Origin: Lachnospiraceae bacterium
GTDB lineage: Bacteria > Bacillota_A > Clostridia > Lachnospirales > Lachnospiraceae
NCBI GenBank assembly: GCA_009911175.1
Contig: QXWX01000001.1
Span: forward strand, 1-64,000
Reading direction: 5' to 3'
Length of the DNA stretch: 64,000 nucleotides
The position numbers were made by a program, and so were the translations under genes. Below the pieces are notes generated by a model, which was given only the letters and a program-made list of their open reading frames with translations, had not been told where the DNA came from and did no database searches. This document shows positions 13,641 through 22,421 of this stretch, piece after piece. Every line of letters starts with the position of its first letter. Within the stretch, counting starts at the first letter, position 1.

Positions 13641-15188
13641 TTATTCGAACTCTATCGTCCCAGGCGGCTTACTAGTCAGATCATACATCACCCGATTCAC
13701 CCCTCTGACCTCATTGATAATCCTGCTCATCACCTTATTCAGCACCACATACGGCACCTCCGCCGCTTCTGCGGTCATAAAATCGATTGTATTCACCGCC
13801 CGAAGCGCAACCGCATAATCATAGGTTCTCTCATCCCCCATCACACCCACACTCCTCATGTTCGTCAGTGCGGCAAAATACTGTCCTACCGTCGCCTTCA
13901 TCCCGGCCGCGTCCATCTCTTCACGGTAGATGGCATCTGCGTCCTGCACGATCTTCACCTTCTCAGCCGTAATCTCACCAATGATCCGGATTCCAAGCCC
14001 TGGCCCCGGAAACGGCTGCCGGAACACAAGCCTTTCCGGAATCCCCATCTCCAGTCCGGCCTTGCGGACCTCATCCTTGAACAGATCCCGCAGCGGCTCA
14101 ATGATCTCTTTAAAGTCCACATAATCCGGCAGGCCGCCCACATTGTGGTGAGACTTGATGACCGCAGACTCACCGCCCAGACCGCTTTCTACCACATCAG
14201 GATAAATGGTTCCCTGCACAAGAAAATCAACCGCACCGATCCTCTTTGCTTCTTCTTCAAAAACCCGGATAAATTCTTCCCCGATGATCTTCCGTTTTTC
14301 CTCCGGCTCTTCCACGCCTGCCAGTCTGTCATAAAACCGATCCTGCGCATTGACACGGATAAAATTCAGATCATATGAACCCTCCGGGCCAAATACTGCT
14401 TCCACCTCGTCGCCTTCATTCTTGCGCAGTAGCCCATGATCCACAAACACGCAGGTCAGCTGGTTTCCGATCGCCTTGGACAGCATCACGGCCGCCACAG
14501 AAGAGTCTACGCCTCCTGACAGGGCGCAGAGCACCCTTCCGCTTCCCACCTTTGCCCGGATCTCCCGGATAGAGTTCTCCACAAATGCATCCATCCGCCA
14601 GTCTCCCGCACAGCCGCATACCTTTTTCACGAAGTTATTGATCATCTTCGTGCCCTCCTTTGTATGCAGCACCTCCGGATGAAATTGGATGGCATATAAT
14701 CGGCGGGCTTCGTCCTCAGCCGCTGCTGTAGGACAGTCCGCAGTATGAGCCGTCACCTCAAATCCGGGGGCTGGCCGGGAAATATAGTCAAAATGACTCA
14801 TCCAGCAGACCGTCTTTTCCTCCACGCCCCGGAACACTTTGGATTCCGCCTTGTCGATCAGAACCTCCGTCTTTCCATATTCCCGGACAGCCGCACGCTC
14901 GACCCTGCCTCCTAACTCCAGCATCATCAGCTGAGCGCCATAGCAAAGTCCCAGCACCGGAATCCCCAGTTCGAATAATTCCTTCGGACAAGTGGCCGCA
15001 TCCTCCTCATAACAGCTGCTGGGACCGCCGGTCAGGATGATCCCCTTCGGATTCATGCTCTTAATGGTCCCAAGATCTGTCTTATAGGAATAAATCTCAC
15101 AGTATACATTACACTCACGCACACGTCTCGCCACAAGCTGATTATACTGTCCGCCAAAATCCAGAACAATCACCAATTCTTTTTTCAT
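13641..15188 (-). CDS. guaA: GMP synthase (glutamine-hydrolysing)
   Basis: 515 residues, the usual length. Converts XMP to GMP with ATP and glutamine. The class I glutamine amidotransferase domain has Cys82 (GLCYGAQ), His170 and Glu172 (FHPE). The ATP-pyrophosphatase domain has the P-loop SGGVDSS at 224-230, and the C-terminal dimerisation domain ends PGTIEFE. Start [13 protein letters not shown] is chosen for GGAGG 6 bases ahead; an ATG 14 codons upstream lacks one. The gene is intact although its last codons form the att site of the tandem elements; integration leaves the C-terminus Glu-Phe-Glu. Cytoplasmic. Confidence 0.97.
   Translation of the reverse strand: MKKELVIVLDFGGQYNQLVARRVRECNVYCEIYSYKTDLGTIKSMNPKGIILTGGPSSCYEEDAATCPKELFELGIPVLGLCYGAQLMMLELGGRVERAAVREYGKTEVLIDKAESKVFRGVEEKTVCWMSHFDYISRPAPGFEVTAHTADCPTAAAEDEARRLYAIQFHPEVLHTKEGTKMINNFVKKVCGCAGDWRMDAFVENSIREIRAKVGSGRVLCALSGGVDSSVAAVMLSKAIGNQLTCVFVDHGLLRKNEGDEVEAVFGPEGSYDLNFIRVNAQDRFYDRLAGVEEPEEKRKIIGEEFIRVFEEEAKRIGAVDFLVQGTIYPDVVESGLGGESAVIKSHHNVGGLPDYVDFKEIIEPLRDLFKDEVRKAGLEMGIPERLVFRQPFPGPGLGIRIIGEITAEKVKIVQDADAIYREEMDAAGMKATVGQYFAALTNMRSVGVMGDERTYDYAVALRAVNTIDFMTAEAAEVPYVVLNKVMSRIINEVRGVNRVMYDLTSKPPGTIEFE
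13645..13652. other. att core in the 3' end of guaA
   Basis: TCGAACTC lies in the last codons of guaA (GAG TTC GAA TAA on the minus strand). The guaA 3' end is a known integration hot spot for genomic islands in several bacterial groups. CTAAGTATTTTTGTTTA immediately to the left (13627-13643) resembles the operator-like repeats. Confidence 0.75.
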
Positions 15189-15294
15189 CTGTTTCCTCCT
15201 TATTGTTCCTGATTGCATCTGCCAAGTCATCCCCGTCAGCTTTCATAAAAAAGTTCCAGCTGTACGGTTAGATGCTTAAAATATATTATACATT

Positions 15295-16650
15295 TTACAC
15301 TGCTTTTTTCAGCATCCATCTTCCGCCCCTATAGCGGATCGTCATACATACCGCTCGGAAGCACCAATCAATGATCATGGCCATCCACACGCCAAACACA
15401 CCCATTCCGAGGTATTTTCCCAGGATATAGCTGAACACGATCCGAAATACCCACATAGAGATCATGGAAATGTACATAGTCACCTGGGCGTCTCCCGCCG
15501 CCCGCAGAGTAGACGGGAGGCTGAAAGCAATAGGCCAAACCAGCATACTGCTTATGGTATGTAGATACATAATCTGCCGGGTAATCTCCGAAGTCACATC
15601 CGACAGGTTGTAGACCCGCAGAATGATCGGAAGCAGCAGCACGATAATGAGATTCATGATCCACATCCCGACATAGGTGATCAGGATCAGCTTTTTCGTA
15701 TAATACTTCGCCTGGTCGTACATATCCGCCCCCACGCAGCGGGCAATGACGGTCGTAATCGCAAGGTTGACCGCCACACCGGGCAGAATCTCAAACATCG
15801 CGATCACATTGCAGACCGCATTTGCCGCGATCGCATAGGTGCCGAAGGAGGATACCAGGCTCAATACAAGGATCTTGCCCAGCTGGAACATGCTGTTTTC
15901 CAGACCATTCGGCACTCCAATACTCAGGATTCGCCGGATCATCCGGCCATCTGGCCGGAAGTGAAAATCCCGGTCGATATGTAAACGCAGCTTCTGATTC
16001 ACAAGCATTGCAATGATCACCACAGCTGCCGTCATACGGGAGATCAGCGTAGGGATAGCAACGCCCTCTGTACCGCAGTGAAGCCCGTAGATCAAAAGCG
16101 CATTGCCGGACACATTGATCAGGTTCATCAGGATCGAGACCTTCATCGGCGCTTTGGAATCTCCCATCGCCCGGAAAATAGCCGCCCCCGCATTATACAA
16201 TGCCAGAAACGGGATCGACGCGGCAACGATCAGAAGGTAAATATTAGCATGCCCCATGACATCCGCGTCAATAGAGCCGAATACGACATGCAGAATAAAC
16301 CATTTGCCGCAGTAAATGATCACCATCAGGACAAGAGATACCAATGTCACGAACCAGACGATCTGCGTGGACGCGCGGCACGCCAGCCTTTCATCCCTCT
16401 GCCCCAGATACTGCCCGCAGATCACCGCTCCTCCGGCAGCCAGGGCAGAAAACGCATTGATGAACAGCACCATGATGTTATCCACCAGCGAGACGCCGGA
16501 AACTGCGGCTTCTCCCACTGTGGCGATCATGACCGAATCTGCCATGCCCACGAGCACCGCCAGAAACTGCTCAATGATCAGCGGTACGATCAGGACTGCC
16601 AGCGCCTTGTCATCAAACAAATATAATCTTCTTTCTTTTGTCTGCCTCAT
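15295..16650 (-). CDS. MATE-family multidrug/Na+ antiporter
   Basis: 451 residues with about twelve hydrophobic segments in two similar halves, the MATE pattern. Early motif IIEQFLAVLVGMADSVMIATVGEAAVSGVS is split across TM1-TM2 and is characteristic. Probably exports cationic compounds with Na+ or H+; substrate cannot be read from sequence. Start MRQTKERR is preferred over the ATG five codons earlier because AGGA is then correctly spaced. It lies 107 bases upstream of guaA on the same strand, probably as its own unit. A second, not closely related MATE gene is at 44161-45543. Confidence 0.88.
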   Translation of the reverse strand: MRQTKERRLYLFDDKALAVLIVPLIIEQFLAVLVGMADSVMIATVGEAAVSGVSLVDNIMVLFINAFSALAAGGAVICGQYLGQRDERLACRASTQIVWFVTLVSLVLMVIIYCGKWFILHVVFGSIDADVMGHANIYLLIVAASIPFLALYNAGAAIFRAMGDSKAPMKVSILMNLINVSGNALLIYGLHCGTEGVAIPTLISRMTAAVVIIAMLVNQKLRLHIDRDFHFRPDGRMIRRILSIGVPNGLENSMFQLGKILVLSLVSSFGTYAIAANAVCNVIAMFEILPGVAVNLAITTVIARCVGADMYDQAKYYTKKLILITYVGMWIMNLIIVLLLPIILRVYNLSDVTSEITRQIMYLHTISSMLVWPIAFSLPSTLRAAGDAQVTMYISMISMWVFRIVFSYILGKYLGMGVFGVWMAMIIDWCFRAVCMTIRYRGGRWMLKKAV

Positions 16651-16727
16651 CTCAATTTTCCTCATTTCCTTCTATAAAAACTATCTCATTTGCAAAACTC
16701 AAACCTGCGCCAGACGCGGTGCTCCCG

Positions 16728-16800
16728 ATTTTTTCTATAGGAAGATCCAAAAAACTTCTTATAGAAAAAGACTTCCCGGCGCATATTATACGCCGGGAAG
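16728..16800 (-). terminator. Terminator hairpins between the HPr-like gene and the MATE gene
   Basis: CTTCCCGGCG (16772-16781) pairs perfectly with CGCCGGGAAG (16791-16800), followed on the minus strand by a T-rich tract. That tract itself can fold a second hairpin, TTTTTCTATA/TATAGAAAAA (about 16729-16769). The remaining bases of 16651-16965 hold nothing recognisable. Confidence 0.75.
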
Positions 16801-16965
16801 CCCTTCAAATCAAGACCCAGATATATATTTTGGAAAAGTCACCATCGTGCCTGGCAACGGAAACAATCCCAAGGAGGATTCCATGATCCTCCGATAGCAG
16901 CAACAAAACGGATGCGAGTTATCCGTAAAAAATAGTACTATGAGGGGGGAGGGGTTGACTAAATT

Positions 16966-17193
16966 TTATGCTGCTATATACCTGGAAATCTCCTGCCTTA
17001 GCTGACTTACATCACCGTACACACGCAGTTCGGCAACGTTATTCAGCCCCAGATTCATGAGCCCGAGGAGCGACTTCGCATCCACGATAAGCCGGCCTCG
17101 TTTCATGTCCATTGTGATATCATATTTCTCAACAGTGTTTAAAAAGCTCAAGATCTCTTCAGGATTTCTGAACGTCACGTTAAAACAATTCAT
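16966..17193 (-). CDS. HPr-like small protein lacking the phospho-histidine (75 aa)
   Basis: 75 residues from ATG (GGAG 9 bases ahead); in-frame upstream codons lack a ribosome site. The fold pattern and the segment VDAKSLLGLMNL match the HPr Ser46 region (Ser41 here), and the C-terminal helix also fits. The N-terminal part FRNPEEILSFLNTVEKY has no counterpart of the His15 motif GLHARP, so it cannot act as a PTS phosphocarrier. Such HPr-like proteins are widespread in Lachnospiraceae with unknown role. Monocistronic, with its own terminator at 16772-16800. A second unusual HPr is at 35935-36192. Confidence 0.7.
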   Translation of the reverse strand: MNCFNVTFRNPEEILSFLNTVEKYDITMDMKRGRLIVDAKSLLGLMNLGLNNVAELRVYGDVSQLRQEISRYIAA

Positions 17194-17335
17194 TGCTTTA
17201 ATCTCCTTCATTACCTTCATTAGTCTCTTAACAGTGTATCCAAATATTCTATCTCTATTCAGCATAATCATAATAGCATACTTTTTCCTCCCTGTTAGGG
17301 GGAAATTTCCCAAAAAAGCGGAAAATTTTAATGTT

Positions 17336-18862
17336 TTATTGAATCTCCTTTCTATACTCCGTAGGGAGCATCCCCACCTCTTCCTTGAATACCCTACTCA
17401 TATATTTCGGATCCGAATACCCTGCCAGCTCCGAGATCTGATTCATCTTCAGATGGGTCTCCACCAACAGCTCCTTCACCTTTTCAATGCGGTATTTCCG
17501 TACCGTTTCGGTAAATGTACTTCCGGTTTCCTTTTTAAACTGAGCGCTCAAATACTCTTCCGAAACAAACAGTTTTCTTGCCGTCTCCTCCAGCGTGATC
17601 CCCTGATTATAATACTTTCGGATCAGCACCTTCGCCCTCTGGATCAATTCGCTGACAGAGGGTTCTTCCGTCTTCGGTTCAGAATAGTCCAGAAACGTCA
17701 TAAACTCACTCATATCCGTCTCGATCTGATTCCAGGTATCCGCCGACGCGATTCTCTGCAGGATCTTCTGGATCCCCAGTTCAGACTCTTCTTTCTTATC
17801 CTTCTGTGAAGTCACCAGGCTCCAGTTAAAGCGGATCAGACTTTCCTTAATCTGGGAAGGCAGATGATTCTCGTGCACCAGATGGTCATACAGCCGCTCA
17901 TAGCAGCTTACAAGATCCTCCCAGTTTTTTTCACGCAGAGCCTTCTTTGCGCGATCCTCCAGTTCCAGCGGATACTTGATCGGCACGATCTGCTGCTTCT
18001 GGATCACCCGCTTACAGATCAGTGCCCTGTCCGGGAAACACAGATTCCACTCCAGTTCTTTTTTCATCTCTGGGATCACCCTGGACGCATCTAGAAGGTG
18101 ATCCATTCTTCTCCATACACATACCAGCGGCTTTTTCAGATTATCGCACAGCATCGGTACAACCGATTTGCTAAAATAGGTATACTGCGACTCGCCCGCA
18201 TGCTGTCGGTACAGGATCATCAGCAGCATATCCCAGCCCTTTAGCTCCCGGATATTGGCAGCAAATTTTACCGTATGGTCCGCCACATGCTCCAAAAGCT
18301 CCTTCGCCAGATCCTTTTGCTGCTCGTAGCCTTTTCCCAGCCAGACCATGAGCAGTTCAGCCGGTTCCTGTACCGTAAATCCATATTTTCCACGTGTCTG
18401 CTCATGAAAATATGCATCCGGCTTGAGCTGGCCGTTGATACACCCCATGAAAATATTCTCCAGCGAAAAACCGTATTCCTTATGCTGATCCCGCCGTATC
18501 TCCTCATCCACCTTCTCCAAAGCCCTCTTAAGCTCCGCGATCTTCAAGGGCTTCAGCAGATAATTGATGATCCCCAGCTCTATAGCCTCTCTCGCATACT
18601 CAAACTCCGAATACGCTGAGATCACCAGGACTTTACACCGGATCTGCTCTTCCTGAAGTTTTCGGATCATGGCCAATCCATTCATGTCCGGCATCCGGAT
18701 GTCAACAATGATCAGATCCGGACGCACACTGCGGATCAATTCATATCCGCTCTGGCCGTCGTTCGCCTTTCCTACCACTTCATACTGCGGGTTAATCTGA
18801 TGGAGAAGCTTTACCATTCCCTCCCGAATCGCAGCTTCATCCTCAACTATTACAATTCGCAT
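17336..18862 (-). CDS. YesN-type response regulator (receiver + AraC HTH)
   Basis: 508 residues. N-terminal receiver domain (1-120) with phospho-acceptor Asp in LIIVDIRMPDMNG (about 55) and Lys in the loop LLKPLK. A long middle region of unknown fold follows (about 130-400). A C-terminal AraC-type double HTH (about 405-505) contains YLSAQFKKETGSTFTE and ISELAGYSDPKYMSRVFKEE. Forms a pair with the kinase at 18934-20631, 71 bases upstream. YesMN pairs usually control a neighbouring sugar ABC transporter, but none adjoins here, so the target is unknown. Confidence 0.9.
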   Translation of the reverse strand: MRIVIVEDEAAIREGMVKLLHQINPQYEVVGKANDGQSGYELIRSVRPDLIIVDIRMPDMNGLAMIRKLQEEQIRCKVLVISAYSEFEYAREAIELGIINYLLKPLKIAELKRALEKVDEEIRRDQHKEYGFSLENIFMGCINGQLKPDAYFHEQTRGKYGFTVQEPAELLMVWLGKGYEQQKDLAKELLEHVADHTVKFAANIRELKGWDMLLMILYRQHAGESQYTYFSKSVVPMLCDNLKKPLVCVWRRMDHLLDASRVIPEMKKELEWNLCFPDRALICKRVIQKQQIVPIKYPLELEDRAKKALREKNWEDLVSCYERLYDHLVHENHLPSQIKESLIRFNWSLVTSQKDKKEESELGIQKILQRIASADTWNQIETDMSEFMTFLDYSEPKTEEPSVSELIQRAKVLIRKYYNQGITLEETARKLFVSEEYLSAQFKKETGSTFTETVRKYRIEKVKELLVETHLKMNQISELAGYSDPKYMSRVFKEEVGMLPTEYRKEIQ

Positions 18863-18933
18863 GCTTTCCCCTCCTTCGCCATGCGCGCAAAAGCAGACTC
18901 TCGCCCGTCCGCTTATTTATCCATAAAATAATC

Positions 18934-20631
18934 CTAGCCATTACTCTGCATTTCCGTCCTCACTGGAATAAATAGATGTATCCTCGTGTAGCAGTCCAAC
19001 AGGCTTTCGAAATATACTACAGCGTCTTCTCCATAGTATAATTTCAGGCGCTTCCTTACATTGGAAATTCCCACATGTTCGCCCATGTCTGCCGTCTCAT
19101 CGTTCAATTTTCTCAAAAGCCCTTCATCAATTCCTCTTCCGTTGTCTTCGATGGTGATATGGATCTGACTGCCTGCCAGACCGACTCCTACCATCAGTAT
19201 ATCATCGCCTCCTCTATTTAAAAACGCATACTTCAGAGCATTTTCTATGAATGGTTGCAGAAGGAGTTTATGAATCTGCAGTTCCATCAGTTCTTCCGGA
19301 ACCTGCAGCTTCAGTTTGGTTTTTCTGCTCAGTTCTACATTACCCAGCCAGACATAATGCTCTAGCCATTGAAATTCCGTTCGCAGTGTCGTCATATCAT
19401 CGATATTTTTCACCGAATACCGCAGAATGTCTCCCAGCATCCCAAGCATCTCACTGATCTCATACTGCTCATTCTCTATCGCTTTCCAATTAATCATATC
19501 CAGCGCATTATACAGAAAATGCGGCGCGATCTGAGCTTCCAGCGTATTTGCCTGGGCCCGCTTCTGTTCCTCGGATGCCCGCTCTCCTAATTCCACCTGT
19601 TTCCGGATATGAAGAACCATCCTATTAAATTCCTTTTCAATCCTTCCCATATCCGGTATAATCCGCGTCTTTTCCGTAGTCTGAATCGTAAAATCTCCTT
19701 TTCCGACTCTGTTCATTGCATCCACATAGTCATTGACCACCTTCTGATATGGCTTTTTGATCAGATAGGCCATGATGGACACCACAAATGCAGAGACCAA
19801 AACGATGATCCCCAGCATCAGATACTGAATTTGGAGCAGATCCTTATAAGCTTTGACCGGCTGGATATTACAGATCGTAAATCCGCTGATATTGTTCAAA
19901 ATGCAGGCATAGTGGTTTTCCTCCAGATTCATAAGCTCTCTGCAGTTGCGCCCGATGTCTGCTTTGGACGCGGAGCTCAGGATCCTCTCGCCGTCCAGCA
20001 GATATCCCTGCCGGTATCCGCTTCCATTCAGGACTTTGCAGATCTGTTCTTCATTGATATAAACAGCCGCGGTCGCCCGGCTCTCTCCTTTGAGTCCGGA
20101 CCGCTCCAGATGTCCTGTGATCTGGAACATATAAACCCTTTTTTCATTGTCTATCACCGGTTCTGAAATTCCCCGGTATACATTGCCCTTTTTTACTTCC
20201 GGGATCTCCTGCCTCTCGATCCACGGGCTGCTGACAGACGATGAACTGAGACTATCATAAAAAACAGTCCCACCATCAGTTAACGAAATCATAATGCCTT
20301 CAAGTCCCTCGTACCGGCTGCAGATTGCTTCCAGCCTGTACTGCAGCATGCGGGTATTTTCATCCTCCTCATCCCCTGCTGCCTCGATACGTTCTACTAT
20401 GTTCAAAATCTCTTTGTCCGTACACAGGTCATATAAAATCGTTGTATACTTCTCAAACACCATCTCCAGCCCTTGATTGGAAGTGTTCAGATTGCCTTCT
20501 ACACGTTTCTCCATATCTTTCTTCTCTATCTTGACTGTGTAGAGTTGCATTGCCGCCGAAAAAAATAACACAGGAATCAATGCCACTGAAAGAAAGACGA
20601 ACAGCAATCTAAGGGGCATTTTTTTTCTCAT
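18934..20631 (-). CDS. YesM-type sensor histidine kinase
   Basis: 565 residues. Membrane segment 1 at about 9-28, a large extracellular sensor region (about 30-270, dCache-like), membrane segment 2 (about 272-293), HAMP (about 295-350). The His_kinase domain has the phospho-histidine in AQIAPHFLYNALDMINW, and the HATPase_c domain has LLLQPFIENALKYAF, IEDNGRGID and GISNVRKRL. Senses an external, probably carbohydrate or peptide, signal and phosphorylates the regulator at 17336-18862. GGAGG precedes the ATG. Confidence 0.92.
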   Translation of the reverse strand: MRKKMPLRLLFVFLSVALIPVLFFSAAMQLYTVKIEKKDMEKRVEGNLNTSNQGLEMVFEKYTTILYDLCTDKEILNIVERIEAAGDEEDENTRMLQYRLEAICSRYEGLEGIMISLTDGGTVFYDSLSSSSVSSPWIERQEIPEVKKGNVYRGISEPVIDNEKRVYMFQITGHLERSGLKGESRATAAVYINEEQICKVLNGSGYRQGYLLDGERILSSASKADIGRNCRELMNLEENHYACILNNISGFTICNIQPVKAYKDLLQIQYLMLGIIVLVSAFVVSIMAYLIKKPYQKVVNDYVDAMNRVGKGDFTIQTTEKTRIIPDMGRIEKEFNRMVLHIRKQVELGERASEEQKRAQANTLEAQIAPHFLYNALDMINWKAIENEQYEISEMLGMLGDILRYSVKNIDDMTTLRTEFQWLEHYVWLGNVELSRKTKLKLQVPEELMELQIHKLLLQPFIENALKYAFLNRGGDDILMVGVGLAGSQIHITIEDNGRGIDEGLLRKLNDETADMGEHVGISNVRKRLKLYYGEDAVVYFESLLDCYTRIHLFIPVRTEMQSNG

Positions 20632-20887
20632 GAAACCTCCTTATTGAATTTTGACCAACAAATGGATAAGTCTGTCTTATCCCCAAATCCCCCGCTATAT
20701 ATAGTATAACACACTTTTGGCGGCATGACGCATTTAATTCCTTTTTTCGCATACAGATTTTGGGAAATTTATGGCCAGCCGAATTTTTTTGTCATTTTTT
20801 TGAATTTTTTTCAAAAAAACACTTGATTTTTTTTTGAAGTCTGCTATAATAACGTTGTTGCGTCCGGTAAGAGTGGACAAGATACAA
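20632..20887. promoter_or_regulatory. Upstream region of the kinase gene and promoter of the tRNA pair
   Basis: No gene. The plus strand has TTGATT (20823-20828), a 16-base spacer and TATAAT (20845-20850), 38 bases before tRNA-Gln. The stretch 20780-20840 is an unusually long run of T/A tracts. Confidence 0.65.
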
Positions 20888-20959
20888 TGCGGAATGGTGT
20901 AATTGGCAGCACAGCAGACTCTGACTCTGTTAGTAGGGGTTCAAGTCCCTTTTCCGTAG
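20888..20959 (+). tRNA. tRNA-Gln (anticodon CTG)
   Basis: 72 nt. Acceptor TGCGGAA/TTCCGTA (one G-U), T at position 8, anticodon stem GCAGA/TCTGT with loop CTCTGAC (anticodon CTG, reads CAG), T arm with loop TTCAAGT. CCA is not encoded. Confidence 0.92.
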
Positions 20960-20961
20960 TC

Positions 20962-20985
20962 GGGAATCTGAATTAGCAGATTCCC
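20962..20985 (+). terminator. Hairpin between tRNA-Gln and tRNA-Pro
   Basis: GGGAATCTG (20962-20970) pairs with CAGATTCCC (20977-20985), followed by TATTTTAT. It may be a leaky terminator or processing structure in a common tRNA transcript. Confidence 0.55.
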
Positions 20986-20993
20986 TATTTTAT

Positions 20994-21067
<74 letters not shown>

Positions 21068-21110
21068 TTCGAAAAGTTATGATTTTAGAAGCTTTTATAG
21101 CAGTTAAGAG

Positions 21111-21136
21111 ATCATCTGGAGACAGATGATTTTTTA
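21111..21136 (+). terminator. Terminator of the tRNA-Gln/tRNA-Pro unit
   Basis: ATCATCTG (21111-21118) and CAGATGAT (21123-21130) with a GAGA loop, followed by TTTTTT. Confidence 0.85.
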
Positions 21137-21524
21137 TTTGACCGAGATCTGACCGACCGGGCGAGAGGGGCACATGCCCTTCGCCCTTCTTTTTTTCAGG
21201 GAACGGAACGGATCACATTATTTACCGTCGGTTTTGTCAGACCTGCAGAATTGCAGATTTTTTTCTGTGTCATGGTCTTTTGTCCATCCAGGGTGTACAG
21301 TACGAAGAGCAGATAGTGAATCTGCCTGCCCCCATACTTGCCACAATTTTTCCTCATCAGTCGTCATCGTGAATGAACTGCCGCATATGCGCTCAGACTG
21401 ACAGAGAAAAGGAAGTGGCAGAATTTTCTTGTAAGTATCCACAAAATGCCTGATTTATAGGATTTTACGAAAAAACTTACGCAGAAATTCTGACACTCCC
21501 CCCAAAAAATCCGGCCTGGTTTCC
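21137..21524. other. Gene-free stretch between the tRNAs and the nuclease gene
   Basis: Overlapping frames of 74-75 codons on both strands (21174-21401 plus, 21218-21442 minus) have no ribosome site and no recognisable sequence. I see no gene, and no terminator for the minus-strand nuclease operon beyond a C-run at 21497-21503. Confidence 0.4.
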
Positions 21525-22421
21525 TTACCGCTTTGCCTTCCGATACCCTGCATCCTCCGCTTCCTTTTCCGTCTCAAAGATCACAAGATACTTCGAATCT
21601 GCCATCTCCTCGTAAGCCGCCTGCCCCGGGCAGTGAAAGATCTTCGACCTGGAATTTCCCCGGATCTCGCCCTCCTGTGTCTCTGTGCCGTAAGCTTCTG
21701 AGCTGCCCAGAGAACTTTCCCCGGTTGCATAATCAATCTCGATCCCCGGCTGGACATTATACACAAATACATGAAAGGAAATCCCGTCCCCCTCATCTTC
21801 TACCGAAAACGCCTCCATCCGCACGCCGTCCGCCAGCAGGTTATCCTCCTCGAAAACCGGAGTCACCCTGTACAGGACATGGTTGCCGGTTTCCCTGACA
21901 TAATCGGCCACCATATTTTCAAAGGGAAGCATCCCTTCTACATTCATATACCGAGTCCCCGTGATCAGGTTCTTTTCGTTTGCATTTTCACCGGAAAGCT
22001 GGTAGCCGATCAGATGGCATCGGTTATACAGATATTTTCCATCCACGATGTCATATTTCACAGTCTGCCATCCGGTGGGCTTCACCTGGCCGATACTCCC
22101 CCGCTTTTCCGTCGGCATCAGATCTGTCCCCACACTGGCATAAGCCGTGCCGCATCTTCCCTGTCGGTCCAGCTCAGCGTATTTTTCGAAGGATTCTTCT
22201 GTCCATTCCTCCTTCGAAAAATCGGGTTCATTGCCGTTAATCTCTACGTAGGGTTCGCCGGAATACTCCGGAAGCTCCGACAGCGCAATGATTTCAGTTT
22301 CCCTGGAATGCCCGCCGTCGCTGCCGCTTAACACCCCCAGCTCCGCGCATGCCGTTAACAACAGGCAGCACAGCAGTAACGGCAGCAGTCTCCAGCCGAT
22401 TCGCTTACGTTCGTTTTTCAT
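21525..22421 (-). CDS. Secreted DNA/RNA non-specific endonuclease, lipoprotein
   Basis: 298 residues. Lipoprotein signal: positively charged start, hydrophobic core, lipobox LTAC with Cys25. The nuclease domain (about 90-240) resembles DNA-entry/NucA-EndA enzymes: YNRCHLIGYQLSGENANEKN corresponds to the His-metal finger (catalytic His in RCHLIGY), followed by NLITGTRYMNVEGM. It would degrade DNA outside the membrane, for nutrition, competence or defence. Overlaps the upstream gene by 4 bases (ATGA). The 60 residues after the domain are unassigned. Confidence 0.85.
   Translation of the reverse strand: MKNERKRIGWRLLPLLLCCLLLTACAELGVLSGSDGGHSRETEIIALSELPEYSGEPYVEINGNEPDFSKEEWTEESFEKYAELDRQGRCGTAYASVGTDLMPTEKRGSIGQVKPTGWQTVKYDIVDGKYLYNRCHLIGYQLSGENANEKNLITGTRYMNVEGMLPFENMVADYVRETGNHVLYRVTPVFEEDNLLADGVRMEAFSVEDEGDGISFHVFVYNVQPGIEIDYATGESSLGSSEAYGTETQEGEIRGNSRSKIFHCPGQAAYEEMADSKYLVIFETEKEAEDAGYRKAKR

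Larger units (their letters stand above)
6032..13652. mobile_element. Element B: complete 7.6-kb mobilizable integrative element in guaA
   Basis: Bounded by TCGAACTC at 6032-6039 and at 13645-13652, the latter inside the last codons of guaA. Contents, right to left: XRE repressor, Xis-like protein, tyrosine integrase, small RHH-like protein, RepA-type ATPase, hairpin array, MobA/MobL relaxase, TnpV-family protein, then a GNAT, a methyltransferase and another GNAT as cargo. The hexamer pair GTTATC/GTTATC with 11-bp period occurs near both ends (6141-6157, 13564-13580), as expected for integrase arm sites. No type IV secretion genes are present, so self-transfer is unlikely. Confidence 0.88.

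Noticed and set aside
21174..21442. Overlapping 74-75-codon frames between the tRNAs and the nuclease
   Set aside because: No ribosome site, no recognisable motif, both strands open over the same bases.
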